Source of the DNA: an uncultured Gammaproteobacteria bacterium
GTDB lineage: Bacteria > Pseudomonadota > Gammaproteobacteria > Ga0077536
DNA: 64,000 bases
Assembly (NCBI GenBank): GCA_938082545.1
Contig: CALKCL010000007.1
Span: 1 to 64,000, forward strand
Direction: 5' to 3'
The first letter of the stretch is position 1, and every line of letters begins with the position of its first letter. Positions 41,370 through 50,968 of this stretch are shown here, one piece after another. Made by a program: the position numbers and the translations under genes. The notes below the pieces were generated by a model. It did not search any database. It saw only the letters and a list, made by a program, of their open reading frames with translations, and had not been told where the DNA came from.

Positions 41370-42152
41370 TCAAATTGTTGTATAGCCGCCATCGACCGTC
41401 CAAGCTTGACCGTTAATATAGGAGGACTCATCGCTAGCCAAGTATACCGCGAGGCCTGCGACTTCATGGGGCTCCACCCATCTTCCTAAGGGCACCGAGC
41501 TAGTCATTTTTTCTGTTAATGCGGCAGGTGAAATACCCAACGCAGCCGCGTGGCCATCCATAAAACCTGCAGCCATATCCGTATTAACAATCCAAGGACA
41601 TATGGCGTTTACAAGAACGTTGTGTGGCGCCATTTCTAAGGCCAAACAGCGAGTTATGCCAACTACAGCATGTTTTGAAGCGTTATATGCACTCTGATTC
41701 CGTGACCCCCATTTCCCCGCAGTAGAAGCAAGGTTAATTATTTTTCCTCCTCCTGCTGCTATCATTCCGGGTAACAATGCTTGGGTGACATGAAAAACGC
41801 TATACACATTACTTTCCATAACACTTTTAAATTCTTCAAACGTATAGCTAAGAAATGGTGCAGGAATATGTATGCCCGCATTATTGACAAGGACATCTAT
41901 GGTCTTCCATTCGGAGGCTTCCTTTGCGATACGTTTTACGCTTTCTGCACGTGTCACGTCACCAGGCAGAGCAAGGACTTCCATTTCATATTCTGCTTTA
42001 ATTTCTTCAGCAACATCGTCCAGCTTCTCTTGACCTCGTGCATTCAGCACGAGAGAAGCCCCTTCTTTGGCAAATGCCTTCGCCATCGCCAAGCCTATTC
42101 CCCTGCTGGCTCCAGTAATTAGTGCTGTTTTCCCTGACAAGCGATTGGTCAT
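41370..42152 (-). CDS. SDR family oxidoreductase
   Basis: ALITGASRGIGLAMAKAF; NNAGIH; YNASKHAVVGITRCLA. Confidence 0.93.
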   Translation of the reverse strand: MTNRLSGKTALITGASRGIGLAMAKAFAKEGASLVLNARGQEKLDDVAEEIKAEYEMEVLALPGDVTRAESVKRIAKEASEWKTIDVLVNNAGIHIPAPFLSYTFEEFKSVMESNVYSVFHVTQALLPGMIAAGGGKIINLASTAGKWGSRNQSAYNASKHAVVGITRCLALEMAPHNVLVNAICPWIVNTDMAAGFMDGHAAALGISPAALTEKMTSSVPLGRWVEPHEVAGLAVYLASDESSYINGQAWTVDGGYTTI

Positions 42153-42243
42153 AAGCTGAACCCTATTTTTGATAATTTAATATACAATATTAATATCATA
42201 GTATCGCTTTTTTACTAATTAGAAACAGAGCTAGGATAGGAGA

Positions 42244-42855
42244 ATGATGCGTTTATATCACTGTGTTGGCGCAAGATCGATGCGCTCGCTATGGTTGCTT
42301 TATGAGATGGGAGTTGAATTCGAGCTTGAAACCTTAGAGTTCAGTATGGAGTCTTTGCGCACACCAGATTATTTGTCAGTTTCACCCCTCGGAAGAGTTC
42401 CGTGTTTGGTAGACAAGGAAGTCACGTTGTTTGAATCTGGCGCGATTTGCCAATACCTATGCGAGCATTACGATGATGGTCGATTATATCGCGCACCAGG
42501 ATCTAGGGACAGGATAAAGTGGCTACAGTGGATCCATTATGCAGAGACTATTGCAGTGCATGGAGCCGCATTGGTGCAACAGAAAGTCTTTATCGCCCCT
42601 GAAAAAAGATCAGACGTTGTACAAAAACTGGAGTCTCGCCGATTGTTTCTCTCAATAAAAATGTTAGAGCCGATTCTCTCTGAACAAAAATACCTTCTCG
42701 GAGATATTTTTACGGCAGTAGATACCGGTATCGGCTACAGTATTCATCTAGCCAAACAGTTTATCGACACTTCAGCTCTAACAGCGGTCGAGGCTTATTA
42801 CGAGCGCTTGATATCTCGAGATGCTTTTCGAAGGGCTTCTTTAGTAGATGCCTGA
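42244..42855 (+). CDS. Glutathione S-transferase family protein
   Basis: LYHCVGARSMRSLWLLYEMGVEFE; SPLGRVPCLVDKEVTLFESGAICQYLCEHY. Confidence 0.9.
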   Translation: MMRLYHCVGARSMRSLWLLYEMGVEFELETLEFSMESLRTPDYLSVSPLGRVPCLVDKEVTLFESGAICQYLCEHYDDGRLYRAPGSRDRIKWLQWIHYAETIAVHGAALVQQKVFIAPEKRSDVVQKLESRRLFLSIKMLEPILSEQKYLLGDIFTAVDTGIGYSIHLAKQFIDTSALTAVEAYYERLISRDAFRRASLVDA

Positions 42856-43710
42856 CACCGGACTCTCCCCTGCGATTGTGGTGCGGTACATTAAGCGGTC
42901 ATAACCTTCGTACCCGCCTTCAGCAAGATGAGCAACACATCGGTTATCCCAAAGCACCAGGGTGCCCGAAGCCCATCTATGTCGATAAATAAACTCCGTT
43001 TGAACTGATGCTGATAGAAGCTCATTTAATAATGCGTCACTCTCGCTCGAATTCAGCCCCTCTATACCAATCGTATAGACATGATTTACGTACAATGATT
43101 TTTTGGCAGAGGAAGGGTGTCTTCTCACCAAAGGATGAGTTACTTTCTCCTCAGCGGAAGAGGAAACAACGATCTTCATCGAACGTGTCTTATCATCATT
43201 CGAGAAAAGACCTTTTGGACTATAAGCCCGCGTCGCTGAATGGACCCCGTTTAAAGTCGCTATTCGACTTTTCACCTCATTAGCTAAAGACTCATACGCT
43301 CGATAGTTGTCCGCGAACAAGGTATCGCCCCCGTGGGGAGGAACATTGACCCCGTACAAGCAAGTGATACTTGGAGGTTCCTTTTGAAAACTCCAATCCG
43401 AATGCCATAAACTCCCAAAAATAGGCGCAGTTTCTCCAGCACCTCGCTTGACCTCGATTACATGGTTAAATCTCTCCATAGACCTTATATATGGATCCTC
43501 GCCAAAAGGTCCTAACTGAGCGCTAAATTTCTGCAGCTTATCCGCATCCAGCGCCTGTTCCGGAAAGCTCAGTACGCTGTGCTTCGTAAGAGCCCTCATA
43601 ATTTCATGAATAACGTTAGCGGATACAGGTGGACTAAGATCTACTCCCGTAACAATGGCACCAAATCCCGAGACATTTGGTTCTACTTTAATATGAATGT
43701 ATGACATCAC
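42841..43710 (-). CDS. TauD/TfdA family Fe(II)/2-oxoglutarate dioxygenase
   Basis: LWHSDWSFQKEPPSITCLYGVNVPPHGGDTLFADNYRAYESL (HxD) and distal LWDNRCVAHLA. Confidence 0.92.
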   Translation of the reverse strand: MMSYIHIKVEPNVSGFGAIVTGVDLSPPVSANVIHEIMRALTKHSVLSFPEQALDADKLQKFSAQLGPFGEDPYIRSMERFNHVIEVKRGAGETAPIFGSLWHSDWSFQKEPPSITCLYGVNVPPHGGDTLFADNYRAYESLANEVKSRIATLNGVHSATRAYSPKGLFSNDDKTRSMKIVVSSSAEEKVTHPLVRRHPSSAKKSLYVNHVYTIGIEGLNSSESDALLNELLSASVQTEFIYRHRWASGTLVLWDNRCVAHLAEGGYEGYDRLMYRTTIAGESPVSGIY

Positions 43711-43857
43711 TAATAACCAATAAAGCTGAACTAATAAAATAAGTGTTGTACGATCGACTAAATTGCACGATTTGAGCTAAATGTGCAGATGTTTTTGTAT
43801 CACTATTTTTGATTGTTTGCACGTTAGAATTTTATAGCCTGATTGGGAGATATCAAT

Positions 43858-44496
43858 ATGACCTTCAAAGAACAAATACCTAGAATTTACCCTTCTGATG
43901 AGGAGATGAACTCGCGTAGCGTAAAGTTCTCAGACTTAAAAGGCTTCGACGGTGGCTTGCCCGATAGCTATATGCCGAGCGCCGAGCGGATACTATATAA
44001 CGTTATAGGCTTTCAACCTCCAGCAGGTGAGGAATCCGGTGTTGTTTCGCCGGTCGGAGCCTCTGCCGCAAGAATGTCTGCTATAAAAATCAGTGAAGGT
44101 TTCAACCTAGGTTACTGTGAGGCGCTCCCGGGCAAAGGCCCCATGATGCATAATCACGACACTAATGAAACTTTTATCTGTATGACAGGTCGATGGAAGG
44201 CGAGCTGGGAAAATGCTGATGGCTCCGAAAATTTTAAAATGTTAGAGCCTCTAGATGTCATTTCCTTTCCGCCTGGAGCCGTTCGTCGGTTCGAAAATGT
44301 CACGGAAGGCCCGAAGGACCGTTACGCAGTTTTAATGTTTGTGATCGCGGGTAATGGCCCTGGTGCCGAGTTCACATCGCAAGCAATGAGTGAGATTGAA
44401 AACGCGGGATTGAATGAGAGTAAAATTTTAGAAGATGAGTCAGATAAATGGTCTAAGCCACATACTGATCCTCGAGGCTGGGAAAGTCGTTATTAA
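43858..44496 (+). CDS. Cupin domain protein
   Basis: GPMMHNHDTNETFICMTGRWKASWEN ... PPGAVRRFENVTE; start chosen at 43858 after GGGAG rather than the ORF track GTG/TTG-type start. Confidence 0.82.
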   Translation: MTFKEQIPRIYPSDEEMNSRSVKFSDLKGFDGGLPDSYMPSAERILYNVIGFQPPAGEESGVVSPVGASAARMSAIKISEGFNLGYCEALPGKGPMMHNHDTNETFICMTGRWKASWENADGSENFKMLEPLDVISFPPGAVRRFENVTEGPKDRYAVLMFVIAGNGPGAEFTSQAMSEIENAGLNESKILEDESDKWSKPHTDPRGWESRY

Positions 44497-44520
44497 ATCT
44501 TCAGGTTATACTCACTAAAA

Positions 44521-46752
44521 ATGGATTTATCTTCACCAATTCATACCAATATAGTGCTTGTCGGCGGCGGACATGCACATCTTGCTGTGATAAAAAACTT
44601 CGGTATGCAGCCCGAGCCCGGTGTTCGCTTAACAGTTATCAGTAAAGAAGTTTTCACTGCATATTCAGGAATGATGCCCGGACTTGTAGCAGGACACTAT
44701 GATTTCACCGATGCACACATAGATCTTGGTCCTCTGTGTAACTTTGCTAAGGCGCGACTTTTTCACGATGAGGTCATAAACATCGATCTTGAACGAAAGT
44801 TTGTTATCTGCCGAAATAGACCAAACGTTAAATTTGATTTGCTTAGCATCGACTGCGGTGCAATAGCGTCTCAGACTTCCGTTTTTGATGCTGGACAGGT
44901 TATTCCTGTAAAACCAATCAGTGAATTCAACAACCAGTGGGAAAATGCTAAGCGAACATTTCAGGACCGATCATCACCCCCCATAATATCGATAGTGGGT
45001 GGCGGACCAGCTGGGATAGAGCTTGCCATGTCGATAAAACATCGCCTTTCAATCGATGCGGTCAAGAATGAATTCCTCCATACTGCCGCATCAATTAAGA
45101 TCCTGACCTCAGGGCCAGAAATATTGAGCTCCTACCCTAAAAACACTCAAAAAATATGTCGGAAAATTCTAGCCTCTGCGGGAATTGAAGTGTTAACTAA
45201 TTGGCGTGTGGCAAAAGTAAAGAACAAACAATTAGAAAACGACACCGGGGAAAAGATCACGGTTGACGAAATCATATGGGCTACAGGTTCAGAGGCGCCT
45301 GGATGGCTAAAAACCAGCGGGCTTCCGACCTCTGAAAGAGGATTCATTCCAATTAATCACCACTTGCGCGTGATAGGTACTGAAACAGTTTTTGCAGCAG
45401 GTGATGTTGCAGACATGGAGTTTTCGCCGAGGCCAAAATCTGGTGTCTTTGCTGTGCGCCAAGGGCGCGTTTTGGCTCAGAATATTCGCCGTCTTTGTAG
45501 AGGTAGAAAATTAATCCGCTTCCAGCCACAACGATCTGTTCTTAGCCTCATAACAATGGGTGATAAGTACGTCGTGGGGAATAAAGGCCCATTGACTCTT
45601 TCCGGAAAATGGCTCTGGTATTTAAAGACCTATATCGACGAAAGTTTCGTTAAAAAATTTACCGTCTTCCCCGAGATGAAAAACGACATAATTATGGAAA
45701 GTAAGGGGGAGGGTTCGCAACAATTTGATCTAATGAGATGTGGTGGATGTGGTTCAAAAATTAACTCCCAAGTGCTACATAATGCCCTCAATAACTTAGG
45801 GATACCTGACGCACCGGAAGTCATCATCGGACTAAGCAGTCCAGACGATGCCGCGATTATAGAGCTGCCTAAACACACCGTAATGGTCCAGACAGTCGAC
45901 GGATTCAGAACTTTCATCGACGATCCTTATATTTTAGGTCAAGTAACAGCATGCCATGCCCTAAGCGACATTTATGCGATGGGGGCAGTGGCCCAAACCG
46001 CGCTTGCTCTTGCCACCGTGCCTTTAGCAGCTGTCCATCTGATGCAAGAAGAGCTGACACAAATGATGACGGGTGCGCTATCAGTTCTGACCAAAGATGG
46101 AGTCACATTAGTCGGAGGGCATTCGAGCGAAGGGCCAGAAGCAAGCTTGGGATTTGCTATTAATGGCTATTGCGATAAGGAAAAAATCATACGCAAACAG
46201 GGAGCGAAAGAAAGTGACGTATTGATTTTATCAAAACCTATAGGAACAGGAGTTATTCTTGCCGCGCAGATGCAAGGGAAAGCTCGCTCAGATTTTTTAC
46301 ATACCGCTCTAAATATTATGGTGCAAAGTAACCAACAAGCATCAGAAATTTTTCTACGAAATGACGTCAATGCCATGACTGATATTACTGGGTTTGGTAT
46401 TGCCGGCCACCTTCTTGAAATGATTGAAAAATCGTCACTTCAGGCCACGCTCAGGTCGAAACAAATCCCAATACTTCCTGGTGCGAAGCACTTATTCGAG
46501 CAGGGCCTATCTAGCTCGCTACAGTCCGATAATTTTCTTGCAACAGAAAAAATCTTCACACGAGACAGATCCCACAAATCAATACAGCTGAACCTTTTAG
46601 TCGATCCTCAAACGTCAGGAGGGTTACTTGCTGCTGTGCCTTCTAACAAAGCTGAGCAATGCCTTAATGACCTCCTAAAGTCAGGCTATACGGCCTCGAT
46701 GATAGGAGAATTCTCCGTCTGTACAGGAAGCTTTCCTATTATTTTAGACTAG
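44521..46752 (+). CDS. selD: Fusion of NDH-2/SQR-like FAD oxidoreductase with selenide, water dikinase (SelD)
   Basis: N-terminus NIVLVGGGHAHLAVIKNF, SIVGGGPAGIELAMSI; C-terminus MRCGGCGSKINSQVLHNAL, PDDAAIIELPKHTVMVQTVDGFRTFIDDPYILGQVTACHALSDIYAMGA, TDITGFGIAGHLLEM. Confidence 0.94.
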   Translation: MDLSSPIHTNIVLVGGGHAHLAVIKNFGMQPEPGVRLTVISKEVFTAYSGMMPGLVAGHYDFTDAHIDLGPLCNFAKARLFHDEVINIDLERKFVICRNRPNVKFDLLSIDCGAIASQTSVFDAGQVIPVKPISEFNNQWENAKRTFQDRSSPPIISIVGGGPAGIELAMSIKHRLSIDAVKNEFLHTAASIKILTSGPEILSSYPKNTQKICRKILASAGIEVLTNWRVAKVKNKQLENDTGEKITVDEIIWATGSEAPGWLKTSGLPTSERGFIPINHHLRVIGTETVFAAGDVADMEFSPRPKSGVFAVRQGRVLAQNIRRLCRGRKLIRFQPQRSVLSLITMGDKYVVGNKGPLTLSGKWLWYLKTYIDESFVKKFTVFPEMKNDIIMESKGEGSQQFDLMRCGGCGSKINSQVLHNALNNLGIPDAPEVIIGLSSPDDAAIIELPKHTVMVQTVDGFRTFIDDPYILGQVTACHALSDIYAMGAVAQTALALATVPLAAVHLMQEELTQMMTGALSVLTKDGVTLVGGHSSEGPEASLGFAINGYCDKEKIIRKQGAKESDVLILSKPIGTGVILAAQMQGKARSDFLHTALNIMVQSNQQASEIFLRNDVNAMTDITGFGIAGHLLEMIEKSSLQATLRSKQIPILPGAKHLFEQGLSSSLQSDNFLATEKIFTRDRSHKSIQLNLLVDPQTSGGLLAAVPSNKAEQCLNDLLKSGYTASMIGEFSVCTGSFPIILD

Positions 46753-46771
46753 GGGAAAGCGAGCATTTTTT

Positions 46772-47422
46772 CTACTTAACGAGTCGCTTGAGTAGCTCCA
46801 ATGTCGTAGATGGCTCAGGTCTTCGCGTGTAGTCAGGATCCGCGTTGACATTTAAAATTTTTCCATCTGATCCAACGATCACATTAGCGGGTATTGGCAG
46901 AGTCCAGCTTTGATCTCCGTTACAAGCTGGTAAGTCTATTCCGAAACCCAGGTAAATCGACCTGACTTGCTCAGGCACCTCAAATCTCAAACCCATCGCA
47001 TGCGCATAGTCATTATTAGGGTCGGAAAGAATATCGAAGCCAAGATTGTTGGAGTTCACCATCTTTAGATTCAAATCAACACTTTGCGGGCTAAGAGCAA
47101 CTACGGTGCACCCTGCCGCTGAAAATTCTGCATTAAGTTCCTGCAAAGCATACAGCTCCGCATTACAGTAGGGTCACCAATGTCCTCTAAAAACAGTAAG
47201 GATTAGTGAACCTTTCTCTAATATGGAGGCTGAAGATACGGGCTCATTGTTCTGATTTTGAAGCGTGAAATCAGGTAAAACCTGCCCTGCTTTCAGTACC
47301 TTTTTTAGTATTCCCGAACCCCGAAGCTCATCAGTCGCTTTTTGCAGCGTTGTTCTAATGCCTTCTGACATTTTTTCTGCCGAGGCGGCTCGAATACTTT
47401 CCAGCGCTTTTTCAAGTGACAT
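46772..47422 (-). CDS. Peroxiredoxin-like selenoprotein (UGA decoded as Sec; 216 aa)
   Basis: ORF track pieces 46772-47146 and 47174-47422 are in frame and separated only by one UGA (47174-47176): ...LILTVFRGHW-U-PYCNAELYALQELNAEF.... The UGA sits where Cys homologues have RGxWCPYCN. Downstream sequence is typical of the family (VVALSPQSVDLNLK, GFGIDLPACNGDQSWTLPIPANVIV). Confidence 0.9.
47141..47168 (-). promoter_or_regulatory. Putative bacterial SECIS hairpin
   Basis: Minus strand 5 nt after UGA: CTGTAATGCG-gagctgta-TGCTTTGCAG, 9 of 10 paired positions (2 G-U) with an 8-nt apical loop starting with G, loop 15 nt from UGA. Confidence 0.75.
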
Positions 47423-47558
47423 ACTGTTCCCCCTTAAGTGTTCTTCTGCATGACAAACTAACAGACCGCCAAACCAAAGCCAAGTGCATTTCCCTTTGTT
47501 TTCTGCCTAGAATAGGGACACAATAAGTTTCGAAGATAGGTGAATTCAAGGTAGCAAT

Positions 47559-48665
47559 ATGAAGCTTAGTTATTTCACGATGCCTCTCCATCCAAAAAAT
47601 CGTAACTATCTTGAGACTCTTAACGAAGACAGAGAGGCATTCTTATTAGCAGATAGACTGGGCTATTATGAAGCCTTTGTGGGGGAACATGTTACAGATC
47701 AAGCGGAAACAGTAACCTCATCTCTCATGTTCCTCGCGAGTCTGGCGTATCAGACAAAAAACATAAAACTTGGCAGCGGAACAGTAAACTTGCCTAATGC
47801 TCATCCGGCCGCTGTAGCTGCTCAGGTTGCAATGATCGATCATATGCTTGAAGGAAGGTTCATCTTTGGCATTAGTCCCGGTGGACTGTTATCTGATGCC
47901 GAAGTATTTGGAAATCTTGATCGAGATAGAAAAGCCATGTTTGCCGAGTCGATACAACAAATCCTTCAGATCTGGAAAAATGATCCTCCTTATGATTTGA
48001 AAGGTGATTTCTGGGACATATCAACACAAAGAACATTAGATGAAGAAATTGGCCAAGGGATCTTCATTAAGCCTTATCAAAGACCGAGTCCCCCTATCAT
48101 GGTTGCCTGTATGTCCCCTTTTTCGGAAAGCGTAAAAGCCGCTGCAATAAACGGGTGGTCTATAATCTCCGCAAATTTTCTACAGCCAATCTGGGTCGCA
48201 TCCCACTGGGAAATGCTCTGTAAGGGCTGGAGCGAGGCTAACATGGAGTTTGTACCGCAAGACTGGCGTGTCGCAAAAAGTATTTTCGTTGCAGATGATG
48301 AAAAAATAGCCTTGAAATATGCAATGGACCCCAAAGGACCATATGGGCACTACTACTCTAGTTTAATGAAAAAACTAATTGGCAACGGGCGGCCTGATTT
48401 ATTTAAAGACCGGCGAGACATGCCTGATAGTGACGTCACTCATGACTTTGTCATGAGGAAGTTAATTATTTACGGAACATCAGAACAAGTTGCAGAAAAA
48501 ATAGTAAATTTTCGGAAAGAAGTCGGCAATTTTGAGACGCTTGTTTATGCAGGGCACGATTGGGGGAATCCGGAGCTGTCTAGGCGGTCAATGGAGTTAA
48601 TGGCTCAAGAAGTAATGCCTCTGGTGAATAATGCTTTATATGCCGACCATAATATGACGGTTTAA
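47559..48665 (+). CDS. LLM-class flavin-dependent oxidoreductase (limonene-monooxygenase-like)
   Basis: MKLSYFTMPLHPKNRNYLETLNEDREAFLLADRLGYYEAFVGEHVTDQAE; KLGSGTVNLPNAHPAAVAAQVAMIDHMLEGRFIFGISPG. Confidence 0.92.
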   Translation: MKLSYFTMPLHPKNRNYLETLNEDREAFLLADRLGYYEAFVGEHVTDQAETVTSSLMFLASLAYQTKNIKLGSGTVNLPNAHPAAVAAQVAMIDHMLEGRFIFGISPGGLLSDAEVFGNLDRDRKAMFAESIQQILQIWKNDPPYDLKGDFWDISTQRTLDEEIGQGIFIKPYQRPSPPIMVACMSPFSESVKAAAINGWSIISANFLQPIWVASHWEMLCKGWSEANMEFVPQDWRVAKSIFVADDEKIALKYAMDPKGPYGHYYSSLMKKLIGNGRPDLFKDRRDMPDSDVTHDFVMRKLIIYGTSEQVAEKIVNFRKEVGNFETLVYAGHDWGNPELSRRSMELMAQEVMPLVNNALYADHNMTV

Positions 48666-48669
48666 ATAA

Positions 48670-49938
48670 CTAGCCGGCAGAAGTGATACTTTCATCTGAG
48701 ACAGTAAATTTTGACCAAATAATTGCCCCCAAAGTCTCAGCTGTAAGGGGGTTTACCAATATAGCTGCACCTGTGGATTGATGCTGTGAAAAATCATCTA
48801 AGACTGCCGGTTTTGAGAACTCTAACTCTGTTCTCACGATTTGATTCATGGAAACACCGCCTGTGGTTTCTAATTCGCAGAGATTGCTAGGATCCATAGT
48901 TTCATGGAAAGCGGTAATCCGCGATTTTATTATTGCACCCCCTTGCAATACATGGACTACCTGACCAATTTTCGCATCAATTGCTGAGAACCAGCACATA
49001 ATCCCGCACATGCGATCCTCTACAGACGGAGGAGTGCCAAAAGAGAGAACGTCTCCCCTAGATACATCGAGATCTTCTTCAAGAAATACTTGTGCATCCT
49101 GACCATGCTCAACCATAGAAACTGATTTTCCCCCAACCCATAGCTCTTTAATATGTGCCTCCACGTTCTCAGGAAACACTTTTATCTTATCTCCAATCGA
49201 AATGACCTTACCCGAAAAAGTCCCTGTAAGTCCTCGAACAATGTCGCCGGTGTCGTTATGAATACGATTCACCCATTGAACCGGAATACGCGAACCAAAT
49301 GAAAAGTTCTGTGCAGACCGACTATTCTCTAGCTGCTCTAAAAGACTTGGTCCGTCGTACCAAGAAAAATTTGAACTATTAAGAACTACGCCATTACCAT
49401 ACAAAGCTGAAATAGGAACCGAAGAGAATGATGAAATTTTGAGTTTTTGCGCAAGCTTGAAACATTCTTCCTTTATCTCTAAATACCTGTACTCTTTCTC
49501 ATAAACCAAATCTAATTTATTGATCGCAAATATTATGTTCTTGTGACCTAAAAGTTTAGCAATCAAGCTATGACGATGTGTCTGACGTTTCAGTCCTTCT
49601 ACTGCATCAACTATTATAATACTAGCTGACGCGTTACTTGCCCCAGTAACCATATTTCTTGTGTACGACTCATGCCCCGGGGTATCAATGAGGACAAACC
49701 TACGTTTTGGAGTGGCAAAATAACGATACGCTACGTCAATAGTAATCCCTTGCTCACGTTCTTCCTTCAAACCATCTGTCACAGCGGCAAGGTCATATCC
49801 TGAGTTCATTCCCGATGCTTTTATTCGTGCAGTCTGATCGTCGAACAAAGCTTTCGTATCTAAAAGCAAACGTCCAATTAAGGTTGATTTTCCATCGTCT
49901 ACCGAACCCGCTATTGCTACCCGTAATTCATCAACCAC
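48670..49938 (-). CDS. cysN: Sulfate adenylyltransferase large subunit (no APS kinase domain)
   Basis: VAIAGSVDDGKSTLIGRLLLDTKALFDDQ, EREQGITIDVAYRYFATPKRRFVLIDTPGHESYTRNMVTGAS. Confidence 0.97.
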   Translation of the reverse strand: MVDELRVAIAGSVDDGKSTLIGRLLLDTKALFDDQTARIKASGMNSGYDLAAVTDGLKEEREQGITIDVAYRYFATPKRRFVLIDTPGHESYTRNMVTGASNASASIIIVDAVEGLKRQTHRHSLIAKLLGHKNIIFAINKLDLVYEKEYRYLEIKEECFKLAQKLKISSFSSVPISALYGNGVVLNSSNFSWYDGPSLLEQLENSRSAQNFSFGSRIPVQWVNRIHNDTGDIVRGLTGTFSGKVISIGDKIKVFPENVEAHIKELWVGGKSVSMVEHGQDAQVFLEEDLDVSRGDVLSFGTPPSVEDRMCGIMCWFSAIDAKIGQVVHVLQGGAIIKSRITAFHETMDPSNLCELETTGGVSMNQIVRTELEFSKPAVLDDFSQHQSTGAAILVNPLTAETLGAIIWSKFTVSDESITSAG

Positions 49939-50819
49939 TAGAAATATCCTTCTCTTTTCTTGTCTTCCATAGAATTCGCCCCATGGTCAATCACGCGTGT
50001 AGACCTTTCGCTAATGCGAGCAATAGAAGTTTCGGCTATTATTTCATCAAGCGTTTTCGCCTCTGACTTAACCGCGGCAGTACAATGATAGCAACCCAAA
50101 GTACGATAACGAACCACCTCCTCATATACAGACCCTTGCTCTGCACTCTTTTCCATAGCTGGCATCAATTGATCATTGTTCCTGAAAACTAATCGCTTTT
50201 CTCCAAAGTATAAAGGGACCACTTCTATGCCTTCACGCTTTATGTATTCCCAGATATCTGCCTCAGTCCAATTTGAAAGAGGGAAAATACGCATAGACTC
50301 CCCTTCCTTGATTTGAGCATTGAAAATTCTCCACAACTCTGGCCGCTGACCTCTTGGCTCCCATTGTCCAAATGTATCTCTAAAAGAAAAAAACCGTTCT
50401 TTAGCCCTAGAAATTTCTTCATCACGCCGAGCGCCGCCTATAGCGGCGTCACAACCTTGTGCACCGAGAGCTTCTAGCAACGCTGCTGTTTTAAGTTGGC
50501 CGCAGCAACTGGCGATACCATCCCTGTAAGGATTGGTGGCATTATTAATAGCTTGCTCATTCCTATGGACGATAAGTTTGAACCCTAGTTCTTTGGCACG
50601 TCGGTCTCGAAACTCAATCATCTCTGGGAATTTGAACCCGGTGTCTATATGAAGTAACGGGATTCGAGGCTTAGACGGAGCAAATGATTTCATGATCAGG
50701 TGTAGCAACACGCTTGAATCTTTGCCCACAGAGTAAAGTGCCAATGGCTTCTTGAAAAGAGCATACGACTCTCTCAAAATCGCAATCGATTCACTCTCCA
50801 GCGTAGTCAGATGATCCAT
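49938..50819 (-). CDS. cysD: Sulfate adenylyltransferase subunit 2
   Basis: LTTLESESIAILRESYALFKKPLALYSVGKDSSVLLHLIMKSF; FPLSNWTEADIWEYIKREGIEVVPLYF. Confidence 0.97.
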   Translation of the reverse strand: MDHLTTLESESIAILRESYALFKKPLALYSVGKDSSVLLHLIMKSFAPSKPRIPLLHIDTGFKFPEMIEFRDRRAKELGFKLIVHRNEQAINNATNPYRDGIASCCGQLKTAALLEALGAQGCDAAIGGARRDEEISRAKERFFSFRDTFGQWEPRGQRPELWRIFNAQIKEGESMRIFPLSNWTEADIWEYIKREGIEVVPLYFGEKRLVFRNNDQLMPAMEKSAEQGSVYEEVVRYRTLGCYHCTAAVKSEAKTLDEIIAETSIARISERSTRVIDHGANSMEDKKREGYF

Positions 50820-50968
50820 GAGTTTTTTCCTGATTAGATGAGCTGCCTAATGTAATCGGGAGAGCACAATTTGCGAAATACTGATTTTGTATATGTATAG
50901 AGACAAATAGTATTGGCCATAACTAATCCTCTACTACGATACTAGCGTCAAATTTCAAGGACGTGTAA

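Noticed and set aside
41781-42122. 113-aa plus-strand ORF
   Set aside because: Antisense to an SDR gene.
42170-42200. AT-rich partial palindrome (ATATTAATAT) in a divergent promoter region
   Set aside because: Short and AT-only, expected by chance in a promoter region.
46772-47422. Interpretation as a peroxiredoxin pseudogene with a nonsense mutation
   Set aside because: The only disruption is UGA exactly at the catalytic Cys, the rest is intact, a SECIS-like hairpin follows, and selD is adjacent. Selenoprotein is the simpler reading, though selA/B/C are not visible here.
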